This document shows, one piece after another, positions 26,758 to 35,546 of a stretch of DNA of 59,944 nt. The notes beneath the pieces were generated by a model. It was not told the origin of the DNA, did not search any database, and saw nothing but the letters and a program-made list of their open reading frames with translations. How positions within the stretch are numbered: the stretch's first letter is position 1; every line of letters starts with the position of its first letter. A program made the translations under genes and the position numbers. The stretch lies in the NCBI GenBank assembly GCA_023383055.1, contig JAHDYP010000021.1, positions 1 through 59,944 of the forward strand, in the 5' to 3' direction. Source of the DNA: Verrucomicrobiota bacterium. Its GTDB lineage: Bacteria > Verrucomicrobiota > Verrucomicrobiia > Limisphaerales > JAHDYP01.

Positions 26758-28071
26758 TCAACGGGATTCAGGCTGGCGATCGAAGGTTTTGATGAATTTC
26801 ACGATGGCGCGGACGTCGTGGTAGTTCGCCTTCCAGCTGTGGGCCTTGGCGGTGCGGGCGGGTTGCCCCGCGGCGGTGACCGTGTCCAGCCAGATCCCGT
26901 CGCGGGGGTCGCTTTGATAAGTGCGGATGAAATGGATCAGTTGTTGGAGGGCGGTTGGGTAGGCGGGGTTGGGGCGATGGGCCAAGGCATCGGTGAGGGC
27001 GGCCAGCATTTCGGCCTGGACCCACCAGACCTTGGCGGTATCCGTGGCGGGTTGGTTTTCGAAGCCCCGATTATAGAGGCCGCCGAGTTGGTGATCGAAG
27101 CCGTAATTGAGGGCGTGGTTGAGATGGGCCTCGAAATGGTTCCAGGAAGGTTTGCGTCCGAGGGTCTGCTGGGCGCGCACCATCAACCAGGCGAACTCGA
27201 CGTTGTGACCGTAGGAAAGCCCGGCGCTGGAGGCATCAGTGACGGTATCCCAATTGGACTGGCGGTGAAACACGGAAGCTCCGGCTTTCTTGGGGTAAAA
27301 GTATTTCAGGTTGATGCGCAGGACTTCCTGCAGCGACTGCTTGACGGCGGGATCGCGGGTGACGTCGTAGAGCTCGGTCAGGGCTTCCATCCAATGCAGG
27401 TGGGCATTGGCGCTTTTGTAGCCGACGACCTCGACCTCGTTGCGTCGGTCGCCGGGAGGGAGGGGGCGCCAGTCGGGTTCGGTATGCTCGAGCCAGCCAC
27501 CGTGTTTGGGATCATGGAGGTGACGCTGGATCACATGGTAGAGGTCGAGAGCGCGTTGCAGCGCTTCGCGTTCGCCACTGGCGCGGTAATACTCCACCAG
27601 CGCGTAAACCACGAAGGACTGGCCGTAGAGGAATTTGCATTCGTTGACGGGTTGTCCCGCGAGGTCGGTTTTCCAGAAGTAACCACCGTGCTGACTGTCA
27701 AACAGGGAGCGGCAGAGGAAGCGGTAGCCGTGGGCGGCGGCATTGAGATAATTACGGCGATCGTCGCTCAAGCCGAGTTGATGGACGTGGGAGAAGGTCC
27801 AGATCATGCGGGTTTGGGAGACCAGTTGTTTTTCGGACGGTTGACGCGGTCCCTGGGCGTCGTCGGCGAGGCGGTAGCCACCGAGTTGATGATCGAGCGT
27901 GTTCAGCCAATAAGGCATGATTTGGGCCGCGAGCTCTTGACGCCATTGGCGGGCGGACTCCTCGAGGGGAGTGGGGGCGGCGGCGAGGATGGCTGGGGCG
28001 GCCAGTGGAATAAGGAGGCGGGCGAGGGCTCGAGAAAACCCGAGGCGGGAGAGTGGCGGGTACCTTTTCAC
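26758..28071 (-). CDS. Exported AGE-family epimerase (cellobiose 2-epimerase-like)
   Basis: 437 residues with a signal peptide (to about residue 31, AILAAAP). An (alpha/alpha)6 barrel follows with AGE-family motifs: YGQSFVVYALVEYYRASGE, SANAHLHWMEALTELYD (catalytic His), YGHNVEFAWLM, KVWWVQAEMLAAL and AHSWKANYHDVRA. The NxHLHxxEA and WWVQAE signatures fit cellobiose 2-epimerase or N-acylglucosamine 2-epimerase. The export signal suggests it acts on sugars in the periplasm. Downstream of the SDR and LarA-like genes. Confidence 0.9.
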   Translation of the reverse strand: MKRYPPLSRLGFSRALARLLIPLAAPAILAAAPTPLEESARQWRQELAAQIMPYWLNTLDHQLGGYRLADDAQGPRQPSEKQLVSQTRMIWTFSHVHQLGLSDDRRNYLNAAAHGYRFLCRSLFDSQHGGYFWKTDLAGQPVNECKFLYGQSFVVYALVEYYRASGEREALQRALDLYHVIQRHLHDPKHGGWLEHTEPDWRPLPPGDRRNEVEVVGYKSANAHLHWMEALTELYDVTRDPAVKQSLQEVLRINLKYFYPKKAGASVFHRQSNWDTVTDASSAGLSYGHNVEFAWLMVRAQQTLGRKPSWNHFEAHLNHALNYGFDHQLGGLYNRGFENQPATDTAKVWWVQAEMLAALTDALAHRPNPAYPTALQQLIHFIRTYQSDPRDGIWLDTVTAAGQPARTAKAHSWKANYHDVRAIVKFIKTFDRQPESR

Positions 28072-28198
28072 GAGCCGAGGTTTTCACATCTCGAATCCAC
28101 GTTCAAGCATGAGCCGTCCTTGTGGAGGGGGCAAAGCTCGGTCGGCGGCTCAGGGGCGGCGTGAATCCGATCGATGAGGGAGAGCGCGGGGAGCGGGA

Positions 28199-29479
28199 TC
28201 AGGCGCTGGCCCAAGGCGGCGGATTCACCAGGCGGTAGAGGATCTCGCCGGCCTTGGGGACTACGAGAACGCCTTCGGTTTCGCGGTGGGCAAAAACCTC
28301 CGGATCAAGGCTGCGCGGGTCGCGGTAGCCGAGGTTGAGTCGGCGGCAGGCGGCTTCGGGGATCTGCGTGGCCAGGGTGACGCGGGCACGAGGCACTTCG
28401 ATGCCGTTGTCGAAGGTGCCGAGACCATGGACATGGGCGCTATGGGCGAGCACACCCCAGGGGTGATGTTGGAAGCGGTCCCACTGGTTCAAGAAATAGT
28501 CGCGGCAATGGTATCCGATCGTTTCAATGAGTTTGCCGTGGGTGAAGGAAACCTCCGCGATGTGAGGTGCATAGATGATGAGCTCGCCGCCGTCGGCCAG
28601 AACCGGTTCAAGCTTGTACATGCACTTCCCAGCCGTCCAGATTTCGTCATACATGGCCGGCGCGCACGAGAGAATGGTCTGGTAGGGGTGTTCCTTGAAA
28701 GTGATGTGAAGTTGGCGCGAGAGGTCGGCCGCCGCGGCCCAGGAGTCCTCGGGGGTTCCGGCGAAAAGCCCGGCGAGATGACTGTCCGGCGCGACCACCA
28801 GGGCGAAACAGAGTTTGGGCCGGTCAACCATGGCCGCCGCGCGGTCGATGACCCGGCGGACCGGGGTCCAGGTGTTGCCGATGATACGGGGCGTGGTGAT
28901 CACGGCGCCGAGCCAATGAAAGAAATTGAGAATGTCCGGGCCGGCTACGCCCGGAAAGAGATACTTGTTGCCGCCGGAGAACCCGACGACCTCGTGGGGA
29001 AAGACCGGTCCGACGATGATGATCCGGTCGTAATCGAACAGGAGGCGATTGATGTCGACCGGGACGTCCAGAGCGAAAAGGCCCTGGGAGAGTTGACGGA
29101 TTTCGTCTTGAGGGATGACGCCGATGCGGCGCAGTTCAGCGGGTTGATTCCAGGCGTGGTTGTAGAAGCGAACGGCGCGGTAGGTGGTATCGCGCTCAGC
29201 CTGGGTGATTTCCAGCCGCCGGCAGATCGCCGCTTCGGACATGGGTTGGTGGGTGCCGAGGGCGACGAGGAGGTCGCATTGGCGGGCCACGCCGGCCAGG
29301 GTGTCATGGATGGCGCGGAACAGGAGGCCTACCGGGGCGGTACGGGTGCCGTCCGGAACGACCAGCAGGACCCGTTGGTTGCGGAAGTCTTGTGCCGGAC
29401 AGGCTTGCGCAACCAGCGCTCGGACCTCGTCGGGGGCGAGTCGGCATTCGGGGGCGGGCAGGGCGGAAAGGGGTGTCAT
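28199..29479 (-). CDS. LarA-family (nickel-pincer racemase-like) protein
   Basis: 426 residues. The N-terminal DUF2088 domain shows VLLVVPDGTRTAPVGLLFRA and LVALGTHQPMSEAAICRRLE, both typical of LarA. Further on, the lysine segment FSGGNKYLFPGVAGPDILN corresponds to the place where LarA carries its pincer-cofactor Lys. LarA homologues racemise or epimerise 2-hydroxy acids, including sugar acids. The gene lies 2 bp downstream of an SDR similar to mannonate/fructuronate oxidoreductases, so a sugar acid is a reasonable substrate. larB/C/E cofactor genes are not here. Confidence 0.88.
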   Translation of the reverse strand: MTPLSALPAPECRLAPDEVRALVAQACPAQDFRNQRVLLVVPDGTRTAPVGLLFRAIHDTLAGVARQCDLLVALGTHQPMSEAAICRRLEITQAERDTTYRAVRFYNHAWNQPAELRRIGVIPQDEIRQLSQGLFALDVPVDINRLLFDYDRIIIVGPVFPHEVVGFSGGNKYLFPGVAGPDILNFFHWLGAVITTPRIIGNTWTPVRRVIDRAAAMVDRPKLCFALVVAPDSHLAGLFAGTPEDSWAAAADLSRQLHITFKEHPYQTILSCAPAMYDEIWTAGKCMYKLEPVLADGGELIIYAPHIAEVSFTHGKLIETIGYHCRDYFLNQWDRFQHHPWGVLAHSAHVHGLGTFDNGIEVPRARVTLATQIPEAACRRLNLGYRDPRSLDPEVFAHRETEGVLVVPKAGEILYRLVNPPPWASA

Positions 29480-29481
29480 GT

Positions 29482-30288
29482 TTAAATGGTCGTTGAGAGG
29501 AAGCCGCCGTCAACCCGGAGATCGGTGCCCGTGACAAAGCTGCTGGCTTTGCGGCTGGCGAGGAAGATGGCCGCGCCCACCAATTCGCGGGGTTCGCCGA
29601 AGCGTTGCATCGGTGTGTGGGTGAAGATGGAACGGGCGCGGGCGGTGGGCGTTCCATCCGGTTCGAAGAGGATCTGGCGGTTCTGCTCAGCCGGAAAGAA
29701 ACCGGGAGTAATGGAATTGACGCGAACGCCGGAGGTGGCCCACTCGCGGGCGAGGAACTGGGTCAGATTCAGGACGGCGGCTTTGGCGGCCGAATAGGCG
29801 ACGACCCGGGAGAGGGCGACGTGGGCGGAGACGCTGGCGATATTGATGATGCTGCCGAGCCGGCGTTCGACCATGCCGGGACCGAACACCTGGCAGGGGA
29901 GGAGCACGCCGCCGACGAGGTTCAGGTCGAAGTTGCGGGTCCAGGCCTCGAGCGGCAGTTGTTCGAAGGTCTGGTTGGAGCCGACGGTCGCGGCCGGTTC
30001 GTTGCCGCCGGCGCCGTTGAGCAGGATGGTCACGGGACCGAGCGCGGCCGCGATCCGATTTTGGCAGTCAACCAGGCTTGCCCGTTCGAGTGTGTCCGCG
30101 GCGAAGAACTCAGCCTGGCCGCCGGCCTGACGAATGGTGTTGGTTCGAGCTTCGCCGCGTTGGGCGTTGCGGCCGACGATGGCAACCCTGGCGCCTGCCG
30201 AGGCGAGGCCTTCGGCGATCGCGCCGCCGAGGATGCCGGTGCCGCCGATCACGACCGCGACATCGGCTGAGAGATCGAAAAAGTCCAT
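29482..30288 (-). CDS. SDR oxidoreductase, mannonate/fructuronate type
   Basis: 268 residues from ATG 30288 (MDFFDLSADVAVVIGGTGIL); the longer in-frame start at 30426 runs into the divergent promoter region. The Rossmann motif is GGTGILGG, the catalytic set Ser (NIASVSAHVALS), Tyr and Lys (YSAAK), and the C-terminus VTGTDLRVDGGF. The segments LLNGAGGNEPAATVG and PGFFPAEQNRQIL closely fit the SDR-type D-mannonate oxidoreductases. Probably interconverts fructuronate and mannonate with NAD(P)H. First gene of SDR-larA-like. Confidence 0.9.
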   Translation of the reverse strand: MDFFDLSADVAVVIGGTGILGGAIAEGLASAGARVAIVGRNAQRGEARTNTIRQAGGQAEFFAADTLERASLVDCQNRIAAALGPVTILLNGAGGNEPAATVGSNQTFEQLPLEAWTRNFDLNLVGGVLLPCQVFGPGMVERRLGSIINIASVSAHVALSRVVAYSAAKAAVLNLTQFLAREWATSGVRVNSITPGFFPAEQNRQILFEPDGTPTARARSIFTHTPMQRFGEPRELVGAAIFLASRKASSFVTGTDLRVDGGFLSTTI

Positions 30289-30410
30289 AGTGGTATTAGT
30301 GGGGATAGTGCGTAAGGAACGGTTCAGCGTGAAGCAAAAAGGGGCGTGGGCGTTCGTGAGACGAAATGCGCGCTGGTCAGGCGTGGTCGTGCGGGATAGG
30401 TTGCGTGGAT

Positions 30411-31352
30411 ATGGCGGAGTTACCAAAGCCTGAAGTGATTTTGACGCACGAGAGCGACCTTGACGGGTTGTTGGCGGGGCTGCTGTGCCAGCGCCTGGCT
30501 CGGGCGATGTTTGGCGAGACGGTGCCGTTGCAGGCCTATCACAATCACATCTGGCGGCAGCGCGGATTGACGGAGCGCACGGGATGGATCTGCGATCTGA
30601 CCTTTGAGCCGCGGATGGACAAAGCGGGATGGGTGGTGATCGATCATCATGCCATGGAGCACACCCCGCGTCAGGCGCGGTTGATCCATGACCCGGCCAA
30701 GTCCGCGGCGCTGTTGTGTTATGAACTGTGCTGTGAGCAGGGGGTGGGTTCGGCGGCGCTGGATCGGCTCGTGCACCTGAGCAATGTGGCGGATTTGTTC
30801 CTGGAAGATGATCCCGATTTCGCGCTGGCGAGCGACTATGCGAACCTGGTCAAGATCTACCAGTTCTGGAACCTCTGCACCCTGATCGGGGGAGATCCCG
30901 AGCGGTTGCTCGGTCATCCTTTGTTGGAGGTGATGGCGGTCAAGCGTCGGGTTGAGGATCCGATTGGATTGGCTTGGAGCCGGGAGAACGTGGTGGAACT
31001 GAGTCCCACGGTGGGCCTGGTGAACACCATTATCGGGAACACCAATCTGATCGTGCATCGGCTCCTGGAACAGCAGGTCACGCCGTACCCGGTTTTGCTC
31101 ACGTTGTTTCGCCGGGGGAACGGGATGGTGCTGGTCAGCTTGCGGAGCCGCACCGGTGCGGCGCTGGCCGTCGCCGAGAAATTGCAGGGGGGCGGTCATC
31201 CTAACGCGAGCGGGGCCACCTTGCCGCGATCCATCCAGAGCATTCCCGCGGCGGTGGATTATCTCCGCCAACTCCTGAATCCTCCGGTCGCCCCCGCGTC
31301 ACTTGATCAACTCGAGGCGTTGTTCGAGGGAATCGACGCGAAAGGACGGTGA
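30411..31352 (+). CDS. DHH-family phosphoesterase
   Basis: About 313 residues from ATG 30411 (MAELPKPEVILTHESDLDGL). Motifs: THESDLDG near the N-terminus, the DHH signature in VVIDHHAMEH, and the C-terminal DHHA1 GGGHPNASGATLP. This fits the NrnA/RecJ-like phosphoesterases acting on short oligonucleotides or cyclic dinucleotide products. It lies 13 bp upstream of rph, another nuclease, suggesting a small RNA-turnover operon with rph and prmA. Confidence 0.88.
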   Translation: MAELPKPEVILTHESDLDGLLAGLLCQRLARAMFGETVPLQAYHNHIWRQRGLTERTGWICDLTFEPRMDKAGWVVIDHHAMEHTPRQARLIHDPAKSAALLCYELCCEQGVGSAALDRLVHLSNVADLFLEDDPDFALASDYANLVKIYQFWNLCTLIGGDPERLLGHPLLEVMAVKRRVEDPIGLAWSRENVVELSPTVGLVNTIIGNTNLIVHRLLEQQVTPYPVLLTLFRRGNGMVLVSLRSRTGAALAVAEKLQGGGHPNASGATLPRSIQSIPAAVDYLRQLLNPPVAPASLDQLEALFEGIDAKGR

Positions 31353-31365
31353 AGCCGCTCCCATT

Positions 31366-32154
31366 ATGATTGAACCTTCCATGGACTTACCTTTCGCCAT
31401 GTCGCCGCCATCTCCGCGCCCGGATGGCCGGCGGCCGGACCAAATCAGGCCGCTGAGCTTCAGCAATGGCTTTGCGCCGCATGCGACCGGCTCGACCCTG
31501 ATCGAGTGGGGTAACACGCGAGTGATTTGCGGAGTGACGGTGGAGGACACCGTGCCGCGGTGGATGAAGGATCAGGGGGTGCCGGGTGGATGGATCACGG
31601 CGGAGTATTCCATGCTCCCCTATTCCACTTTGCAGCGAAAGGCCCGGGACAGTTCGCGGGGACGCATCGACGGGCGTTCTCAGGAAATCCAGCGGCTGAT
31701 TGGCCGCGCGCTGCGTGCGGTGGTGGATTTACGCAAGCTGGGAGCGCGGACGGTCTGGATCGACTGCGACGTTCTCCAGGCGGACGGGGGTACGCGGACG
31801 GCGGCGATCACGGGCAGCTACGTGGCCCTCGCTCTGGCGGTTCGGCGCCTTCAGGAGGAGCAGCGGTTGGCCGAGGACCCACTGACTCACGCCGTGGCAG
31901 CGGTGAGTGTGGGACTGGTCAACCATGTCCCATTGCTGGATCTTTGTTACGAGGAGGATGCGAGCGCTCAGGTGGACATGAATCTGGTGATGACGGCGCA
32001 AGGTCGGTTTGTCGAATTGCAGGGAAGCGGCGAGGAGGCCACGTTCGACGAAACCCAGCTTCAGGAAATGCTCCGGTTGGGGAGGGTTGGAGTCGAGGCT
32101 TTGTTTGCCCGGCAGCGGATGGCCTTGTCGGCTACTTCTGGCGGGCCTGAGTAA
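31366..32154 (+). CDS. rph: Ribonuclease PH
   Basis: 262 residues from ATG 31366; ATG 31399 (MSPPSPRPDGRRPDQIRPLS) would give a more typical length and is possible. The PH core shows RPDGRRPDQIRPL, STLIEWGNTRVICGVTVED, GGWITAEYSMLPYSTLQRK...GRIDGRSQEIQRLIGRALRA, ARTVWIDCDVLQADGGTRTA and LLDLCYEEDASAQVDMNLVM. It trims tRNA 3' ends using phosphate. 11 bp separate it from prmA. Confidence 0.97.
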   Translation: MIEPSMDLPFAMSPPSPRPDGRRPDQIRPLSFSNGFAPHATGSTLIEWGNTRVICGVTVEDTVPRWMKDQGVPGGWITAEYSMLPYSTLQRKARDSSRGRIDGRSQEIQRLIGRALRAVVDLRKLGARTVWIDCDVLQADGGTRTAAITGSYVALALAVRRLQEEQRLAEDPLTHAVAAVSVGLVNHVPLLDLCYEEDASAQVDMNLVMTAQGRFVELQGSGEEATFDETQLQEMLRLGRVGVEALFARQRMALSATSGGPE

Positions 32155-32164
32155 GCATGGGGTC

Positions 32165-33052
32165 ATGACGCCGGTGTCGCTCTGGCAGGTTTCGATCGCC
32201 ACGGACGCGGCTCAGGAGCGTCACGCTACCGAGTGTCTGTCGAGATGCTTCGTTGAGCCGGTCAGCAGTTACGCCGACTTCGAGCGGGGGCAGGTGGTGG
32301 TTTCGGTCTACGCTCGTGTCCGGCCGAGCCCGGAATTGCTGCGCCGGCTGGAACAAGTCCTCGCGAGTGAGCCAGCGGCGGTCAAGGGGGGAGGGCGGCG
32401 AATCGAAGTTCATTTCCTGAGGAGCCGGGATTGGGCAAACGCCTGGAAACGTCATTTCAAGCCCATAACCGTCGGCCGCATACTGCTGGTCAAACCGGGT
32501 TGGAGCAGGAGTCTGCCCGCGCCTGGCCAGCGTGTGATTGTGCTCGATCCTGGGCTGAGTTTTGGCACCGGGCAGCACCCGACCACCCGGTTCTGTCTGG
32601 GACAAATCGTGGCGCAGCGGCCTCAGTCGATCGGCAAGTCGTTTCTGGATGTGGGCACGGGATCGGGCATTCTGGCGATTGCGGCCCGCAAGCTTGGCTA
32701 CCACCCGGTCGACGCGGTTGACCACGATCCAGCAGCGGTTCGGATCGCCGGTGGCAACGCTCGTCGGAACCGGGTGCAAGTCCGGATCCGGCAGGGGGAT
32801 GTTGCGCGGTTGGGGGAGGAAGAACCCGCGGAGGGATATGATTTGGTGTGTGCCAACCTGGCGTCGGATCTCCTGATCAAGCACGCTCGCAGATTAGCCG
32901 GTCGGGTCAGGTCGGGGGGGTGGCTGGTTCTGGCGGGGGACCTGGAGATCGAGTTCGGCCGGGTGCGGGCAGTTTACGAGGGGTTGGGATGGAGGCTGAC
33001 CAGGAGCCGGAAGGTCGGAGAGTGGCGATCCGGAGCATTTGTCGAGTTTTGA
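32165..33052 (+). CDS. prmA: Ribosomal protein L11 methyltransferase
   Basis: 295 residues from ATG 32165. The N-terminal substrate-recognition domain is followed by the central signature VIVLDPGLSFGTGQHPTTRF, the SAM-binding motif FLDVGTGSGILAIAARKLG, AVDHDPAAVRIAGGNA and the catalytic-loop segment YDLVCANLASDLLI. It trimethylates uL11. Third gene after the DHH phosphoesterase and rph. Confidence 0.95.
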   Translation: MTPVSLWQVSIATDAAQERHATECLSRCFVEPVSSYADFERGQVVVSVYARVRPSPELLRRLEQVLASEPAAVKGGGRRIEVHFLRSRDWANAWKRHFKPITVGRILLVKPGWSRSLPAPGQRVIVLDPGLSFGTGQHPTTRFCLGQIVAQRPQSIGKSFLDVGTGSGILAIAARKLGYHPVDAVDHDPAAVRIAGGNARRNRVQVRIRQGDVARLGEEEPAEGYDLVCANLASDLLIKHARRLAGRVRSGGWLVLAGDLEIEFGRVRAVYEGLGWRLTRSRKVGEWRSGAFVEF

Positions 33053-33204
33053 GCAGTGTGGATTGAACGGTTGCTAATTTCGTTCATCAAAGTATATTGA
33101 ACGCGCAGTGTGTTGGGCATGAAAGCTTCCGCGACATGCGCATACCGACGGACGGTGCCGGGTGGCACCAAAGCCGCTAGGTGTCTCTTCAAGAAAGGTG
33201 TTCC

Positions 33205-33366
33205 ATGACGAAGACGCTCGATGTGATCCACGAAACGGTTCGTAACGCCAAGCATCCATTTCGACAGACTGGTGCCATGCCGGACAAACCGAAGAAGAAC
33301 CGCTATGAGCGGCGGAAGGTCCGGGAATACCTGCGATTAAGCGACTGGGGTCAGGAAGAGGCCTGA
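33205..33366 (+). CDS. Small charged hypothetical protein
   Basis: 53 residues from ATG 33205, preceded by an AAGAAAGG ribosome-binding sequence; a shorter start at 33277 is possible. The C-terminal half is highly charged (DKPKKNRYERRKVREYLRLS), suggesting nucleic-acid contact. It ends exactly where the convergent rpsR ends. Unrecognised; moderate support. Confidence 0.45.
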   Translation: MTKTLDVIHETVRNAKHPFRQTGAMPDKPKKNRYERRKVREYLRLSDWGQEEA

Positions 33367-33627
33367 TTATTTCATCAGGAGCATCTGTCGGGCGCGTTTG
33401 ACGGCTCGGCCGAGGCGGCGTTGGTAGTGGGCGGGCAGGCCGGTGTATTTACGGGGGAGCAACCGGCCGGCCTCCGTCACGAACTGGCGCAAGAGGTTGA
33501 CGTTCTTGTAGTCCAGGGCCTCGACAGTGAAGTCAATCTTGGGTTTGGGGCGGGGCGTACGAACTTCGGAAGAGGATCGGGTACGGGAGCCGCGGCTCGG
33601 TTTATCCGTATGGGTCTTGCGTGGCAT
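33367..33627 (-). CDS. rpsR: 30S ribosomal protein S18
   Basis: 86 residues with the bS18 core KIDFTVEALDYKNVNLLRQF, VTEAGRLLPRKYTGL and HYQRRLGRAVKRARQMLLM. The N-terminus (MPRKTHTDKPSRGSRTRSSS) is basic and has no cysteine, so the zinc-binding motif of some S18 proteins is absent. Downstream of rpmG by 6 bp. Confidence 0.96.
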   Translation of the reverse strand: MPRKTHTDKPSRGSRTRSSSEVRTPRPKPKIDFTVEALDYKNVNLLRQFVTEAGRLLPRKYTGLPAHYQRRLGRAVKRARQMLLMK

Positions 33628-33633
33628 AGGAGG

Positions 33634-33801
33634 CTATTTGATTTCCCGGTGAAGGGTATGGCGGCGGAGAAATCGGTTGTATTTCATAAGTTCAACCTTC
33701 TCGGTTTTGGTTTTCTTGTTCCGAGTGGTCATGTACCGGGAGGGAGCTTTTCCTTCTTTCCGGGCCTCGGTGCACTCGAGCGTAACGATTTCGCGGGGCA
33801 T
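33634..33801 (-). CDS. rpmG: 50S ribosomal protein L33 (zinc-free type)
   Basis: 55 residues from ATG 33801 ([20 protein letters not shown]...[20 protein letters not shown]); the longer frame overlaps the upstream regulator. One Cys only, so the two CxxC pairs of the zinc-binding L33 are missing, as in the E. coli type. It sits between the DksA-like gene and rpsR. Confidence 0.95.
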   Translation of the reverse strand: MPREIVTLECTEARKEGKAPSRYMTTRNKKTKTEKVELMKYNRFLRRHTLHREIK

Positions 33802-33805
33802 GGTT

Positions 33806-34402
33806 CTATTCCTTTTCCTTGGGAGCTTTTTCTTCCGCTTCGTCTTCCTCCTCGACCTCGATGGCGCCGGAGGCGTCAATGGTGCCGAGGGAGCCCAACC
33901 GGCGCTGGCGCAGAGCTCCTTCGCGTTCGAGTTGGGCCTGGGCTTCGACCGTGAAGCGGGTCCAGGGGATGGCCTCGAGCCTGGCTTTAGGGATCGGTTT
34001 GCCGGTGAGTTCGCAGACGCCGTAGGTATTGCGCTCGATGCGGCGCAGCGCTTCCTCGATCTCGTAAATCGCGTCCTGGTCTGAGGAGAGAAGGCTAAGG
34101 GCGAAATCGCGGTCGAAATTGTCGGTGCCGGAATCGGCCATGTGGAGGCTGTAGCTGGCCATTTGCTCGGCGGATTCCTTGGCGAGCCCGCTCATCTGGC
34201 TGATGAGCCGCTCGCGGAGCTCCAGCAAGGTCTGCTGGTATTTGACCCATTCCGGTTTCACCTTGACCGAAACATCGATGGGCCCCCGCTTGGAATTGTT
34301 GGCGGGATGGAGCCCGAGAATGGCCGCCGCGGTGGCCGCACCCAGCTCTTTGGGAGCCGGTTTGGCGGTCGATTTCTTAGTCGTCTTCTTGCTCGTCGTC
34401 AC
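33806..34402 (-). CDS. TraR/DksA-family regulator with degenerate zinc finger
   Basis: 198 residues. The first ~75 residues are Lys/Ala-rich and include [20 protein letters not shown] coiled-coil ([20 protein letters not shown] onwards) is followed by the DksA-type C-terminus [20 protein letters not shown] and [15 protein letters not shown]. Only one of the four zinc-binding Cys remains, as in the zinc-independent (C-minus) DksA paralogues. It probably acts on RNA polymerase through the secondary channel. First of a three-gene unit with rpmG and rpsR. Confidence 0.9.
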   Translation of the reverse strand: MTTSKKTTKKSTAKPAPKELGAATAAAILGLHPANNSKRGPIDVSVKVKPEWVKYQQTLLELRERLISQMSGLAKESAEQMASYSLHMADSGTDNFDRDFALSLLSSDQDAIYEIEEALRRIERNTYGVCELTGKPIPKARLEAIPWTRFTVEAQAQLEREGALRQRRLGSLGTIDASGAIEVEEEDEAEEKAPKEKE

Positions 34403-34565
34403 AGGTCAAATCGATTACTGGTGCCTCGGTTGCCTGTCCAAGCGGTTGCCGGCCGCCTTGGTTCGGCTGTTCAAGAGCGCGTGAATGTAGCAAAGCGGCT
34501 CAAAAGCGCCACAAAATTCTTTTGGGTTCCGGCCATCGGGAATTTGCCGTCGGGAAGGCGGGGGG

Positions 34566-35402
34566 TCAGCCTTTCTCGATGCTGGCGTAGGCGTTGTGAT
34601 TGTGGATGCTTTCGTAGTTCTCGGCCTCGACTTTGTACCATGTGACATCCGGGTGGGCATTGAGTCTGAGGGCCACGTTACGGACGAGGTCTTCGACGAA
34701 GACCGGATTGTCGTAGGCGCGTTCAGTGACGGCCTTCTCGTCCTGGCGTTTGAGCAGGGCGTAGAGTTCGCTGCTGGCCGAAGCTTCGACCAGGGCGATG
34801 ACGTCTTCGATCCAGATGGATTGGCGGGAGCGCAACTGGACGCCGACGGTGCCCCGCTGATTATGAGCCCCGTAGCGGGAGATGGCTTTTGAGCAGGGGC
34901 AGAGCGTGGTGACGGGGGCCTTCACGGTCAGGACGAAGTCGATCTCGCGGCCGCAAGCGGTGGCGTCGAACCGGGCGACGTAATCCATGACGCTTTCGAG
35001 TCCGGAGACCGGCGCGCGTTTGACCAGGAAAAAGGGGAACTCCATTTCGAGGTGAGCGGTGGCGGATTTGAGCTTGCCCTGCATGGCGTACAGGATGTCG
35101 GTGATGTTCTCGACGTGGACGACACTGCCGTGAGCGTGAAGGACCTCGATGAAGCGGCTCATGTGGGTGCCTTTGAACTCCTTGGGCAGATCCACGTACA
35201 TGCCGATTGTGGCGATGGTATTCTGCAGCACGTGGGCTTTGTCGCGGATTTGAACGGGCATGCGCAGACCCCGCACGCCCACTTTGTCGATGGGGATTTC
35301 GCGGGTGTCGGGCTCGCTTTGTTTGTCGTGGAGTTTCAGTTGGGTTTCGGCGCGTTTCTCGGCGGTTTCAAGGCCGGTCTTGGCGCGGCTGTTGTCGAGC
35401 AT
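34566..35402 (-). CDS. folE2: GTP cyclohydrolase I, FolE2 type
   Basis: 278 residues. FolE2 signatures: the N-terminal IPIDKVGVRGLRMPVQI, HMSRFIEVLHAH, and VKAPVTTLCPCSKAISRYGA with the catalytic Cys of LCPCSK, plus AHNQRGTVGVQLRS. FolE2 makes dihydroneopterin triphosphate for folate or queuosine and works with metals other than zinc. It is the first gene of the minus-strand folE2/dksA-like/rpmG/rpsR run and has a palindrome 26 bp upstream of its start. Confidence 0.95.
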   Translation of the reverse strand: MLDNSRAKTGLETAEKRAETQLKLHDKQSEPDTREIPIDKVGVRGLRMPVQIRDKAHVLQNTIATIGMYVDLPKEFKGTHMSRFIEVLHAHGSVVHVENITDILYAMQGKLKSATAHLEMEFPFFLVKRAPVSGLESVMDYVARFDATACGREIDFVLTVKAPVTTLCPCSKAISRYGAHNQRGTVGVQLRSRQSIWIEDVIALVEASASSELYALLKRQDEKAVTERAYDNPVFVEDLVRNVALRLNAHPDVTWYKVEAENYESIHNHNAYASIEKG

Positions 35403-35427
35403 GGGCAGAAGGTAACAGGGAGGCCCG

Positions 35428-35439
35428 GTTTTGCAAAAC
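35428..35439. promoter_or_regulatory. Palindrome upstream of folE2
   Basis: The perfect 12-bp palindrome GTTTTGCAAAAC lies 26 bp upstream of the folE2 ATG in the intergenic gap to the divergent gene. AT-rich and symmetrical, it could be a repressor operator. It does not match a Zur consensus that I know, so the regulator is unassigned. Confidence 0.35.
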
Positions 35440-35546
35440 GGATCGCTTGGGTCTGAACGGGAGGTTTGACAGGGGCGGGCCGGATGGCACGATGGCGTGG
35501 CTGCGGGTGGCGTTGAGCTTGGTGCACCCGGGAACGGAGGAGATCC

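Noticed and set aside
25312..28164. Plus-strand open frame of 950 codons
   Set aside because: Runs antisense across the NCS1 permease and AGE epimerase genes, both with clear motifs. Asp/Gly/His-rich shadow.
33154..33169. Hairpin GGTGCC-GGGT-GGCACC upstream of the small charged ORF
   Set aside because: Perfect but short and without a T-run or any match to a riboswitch or leader that I know; too little to call.
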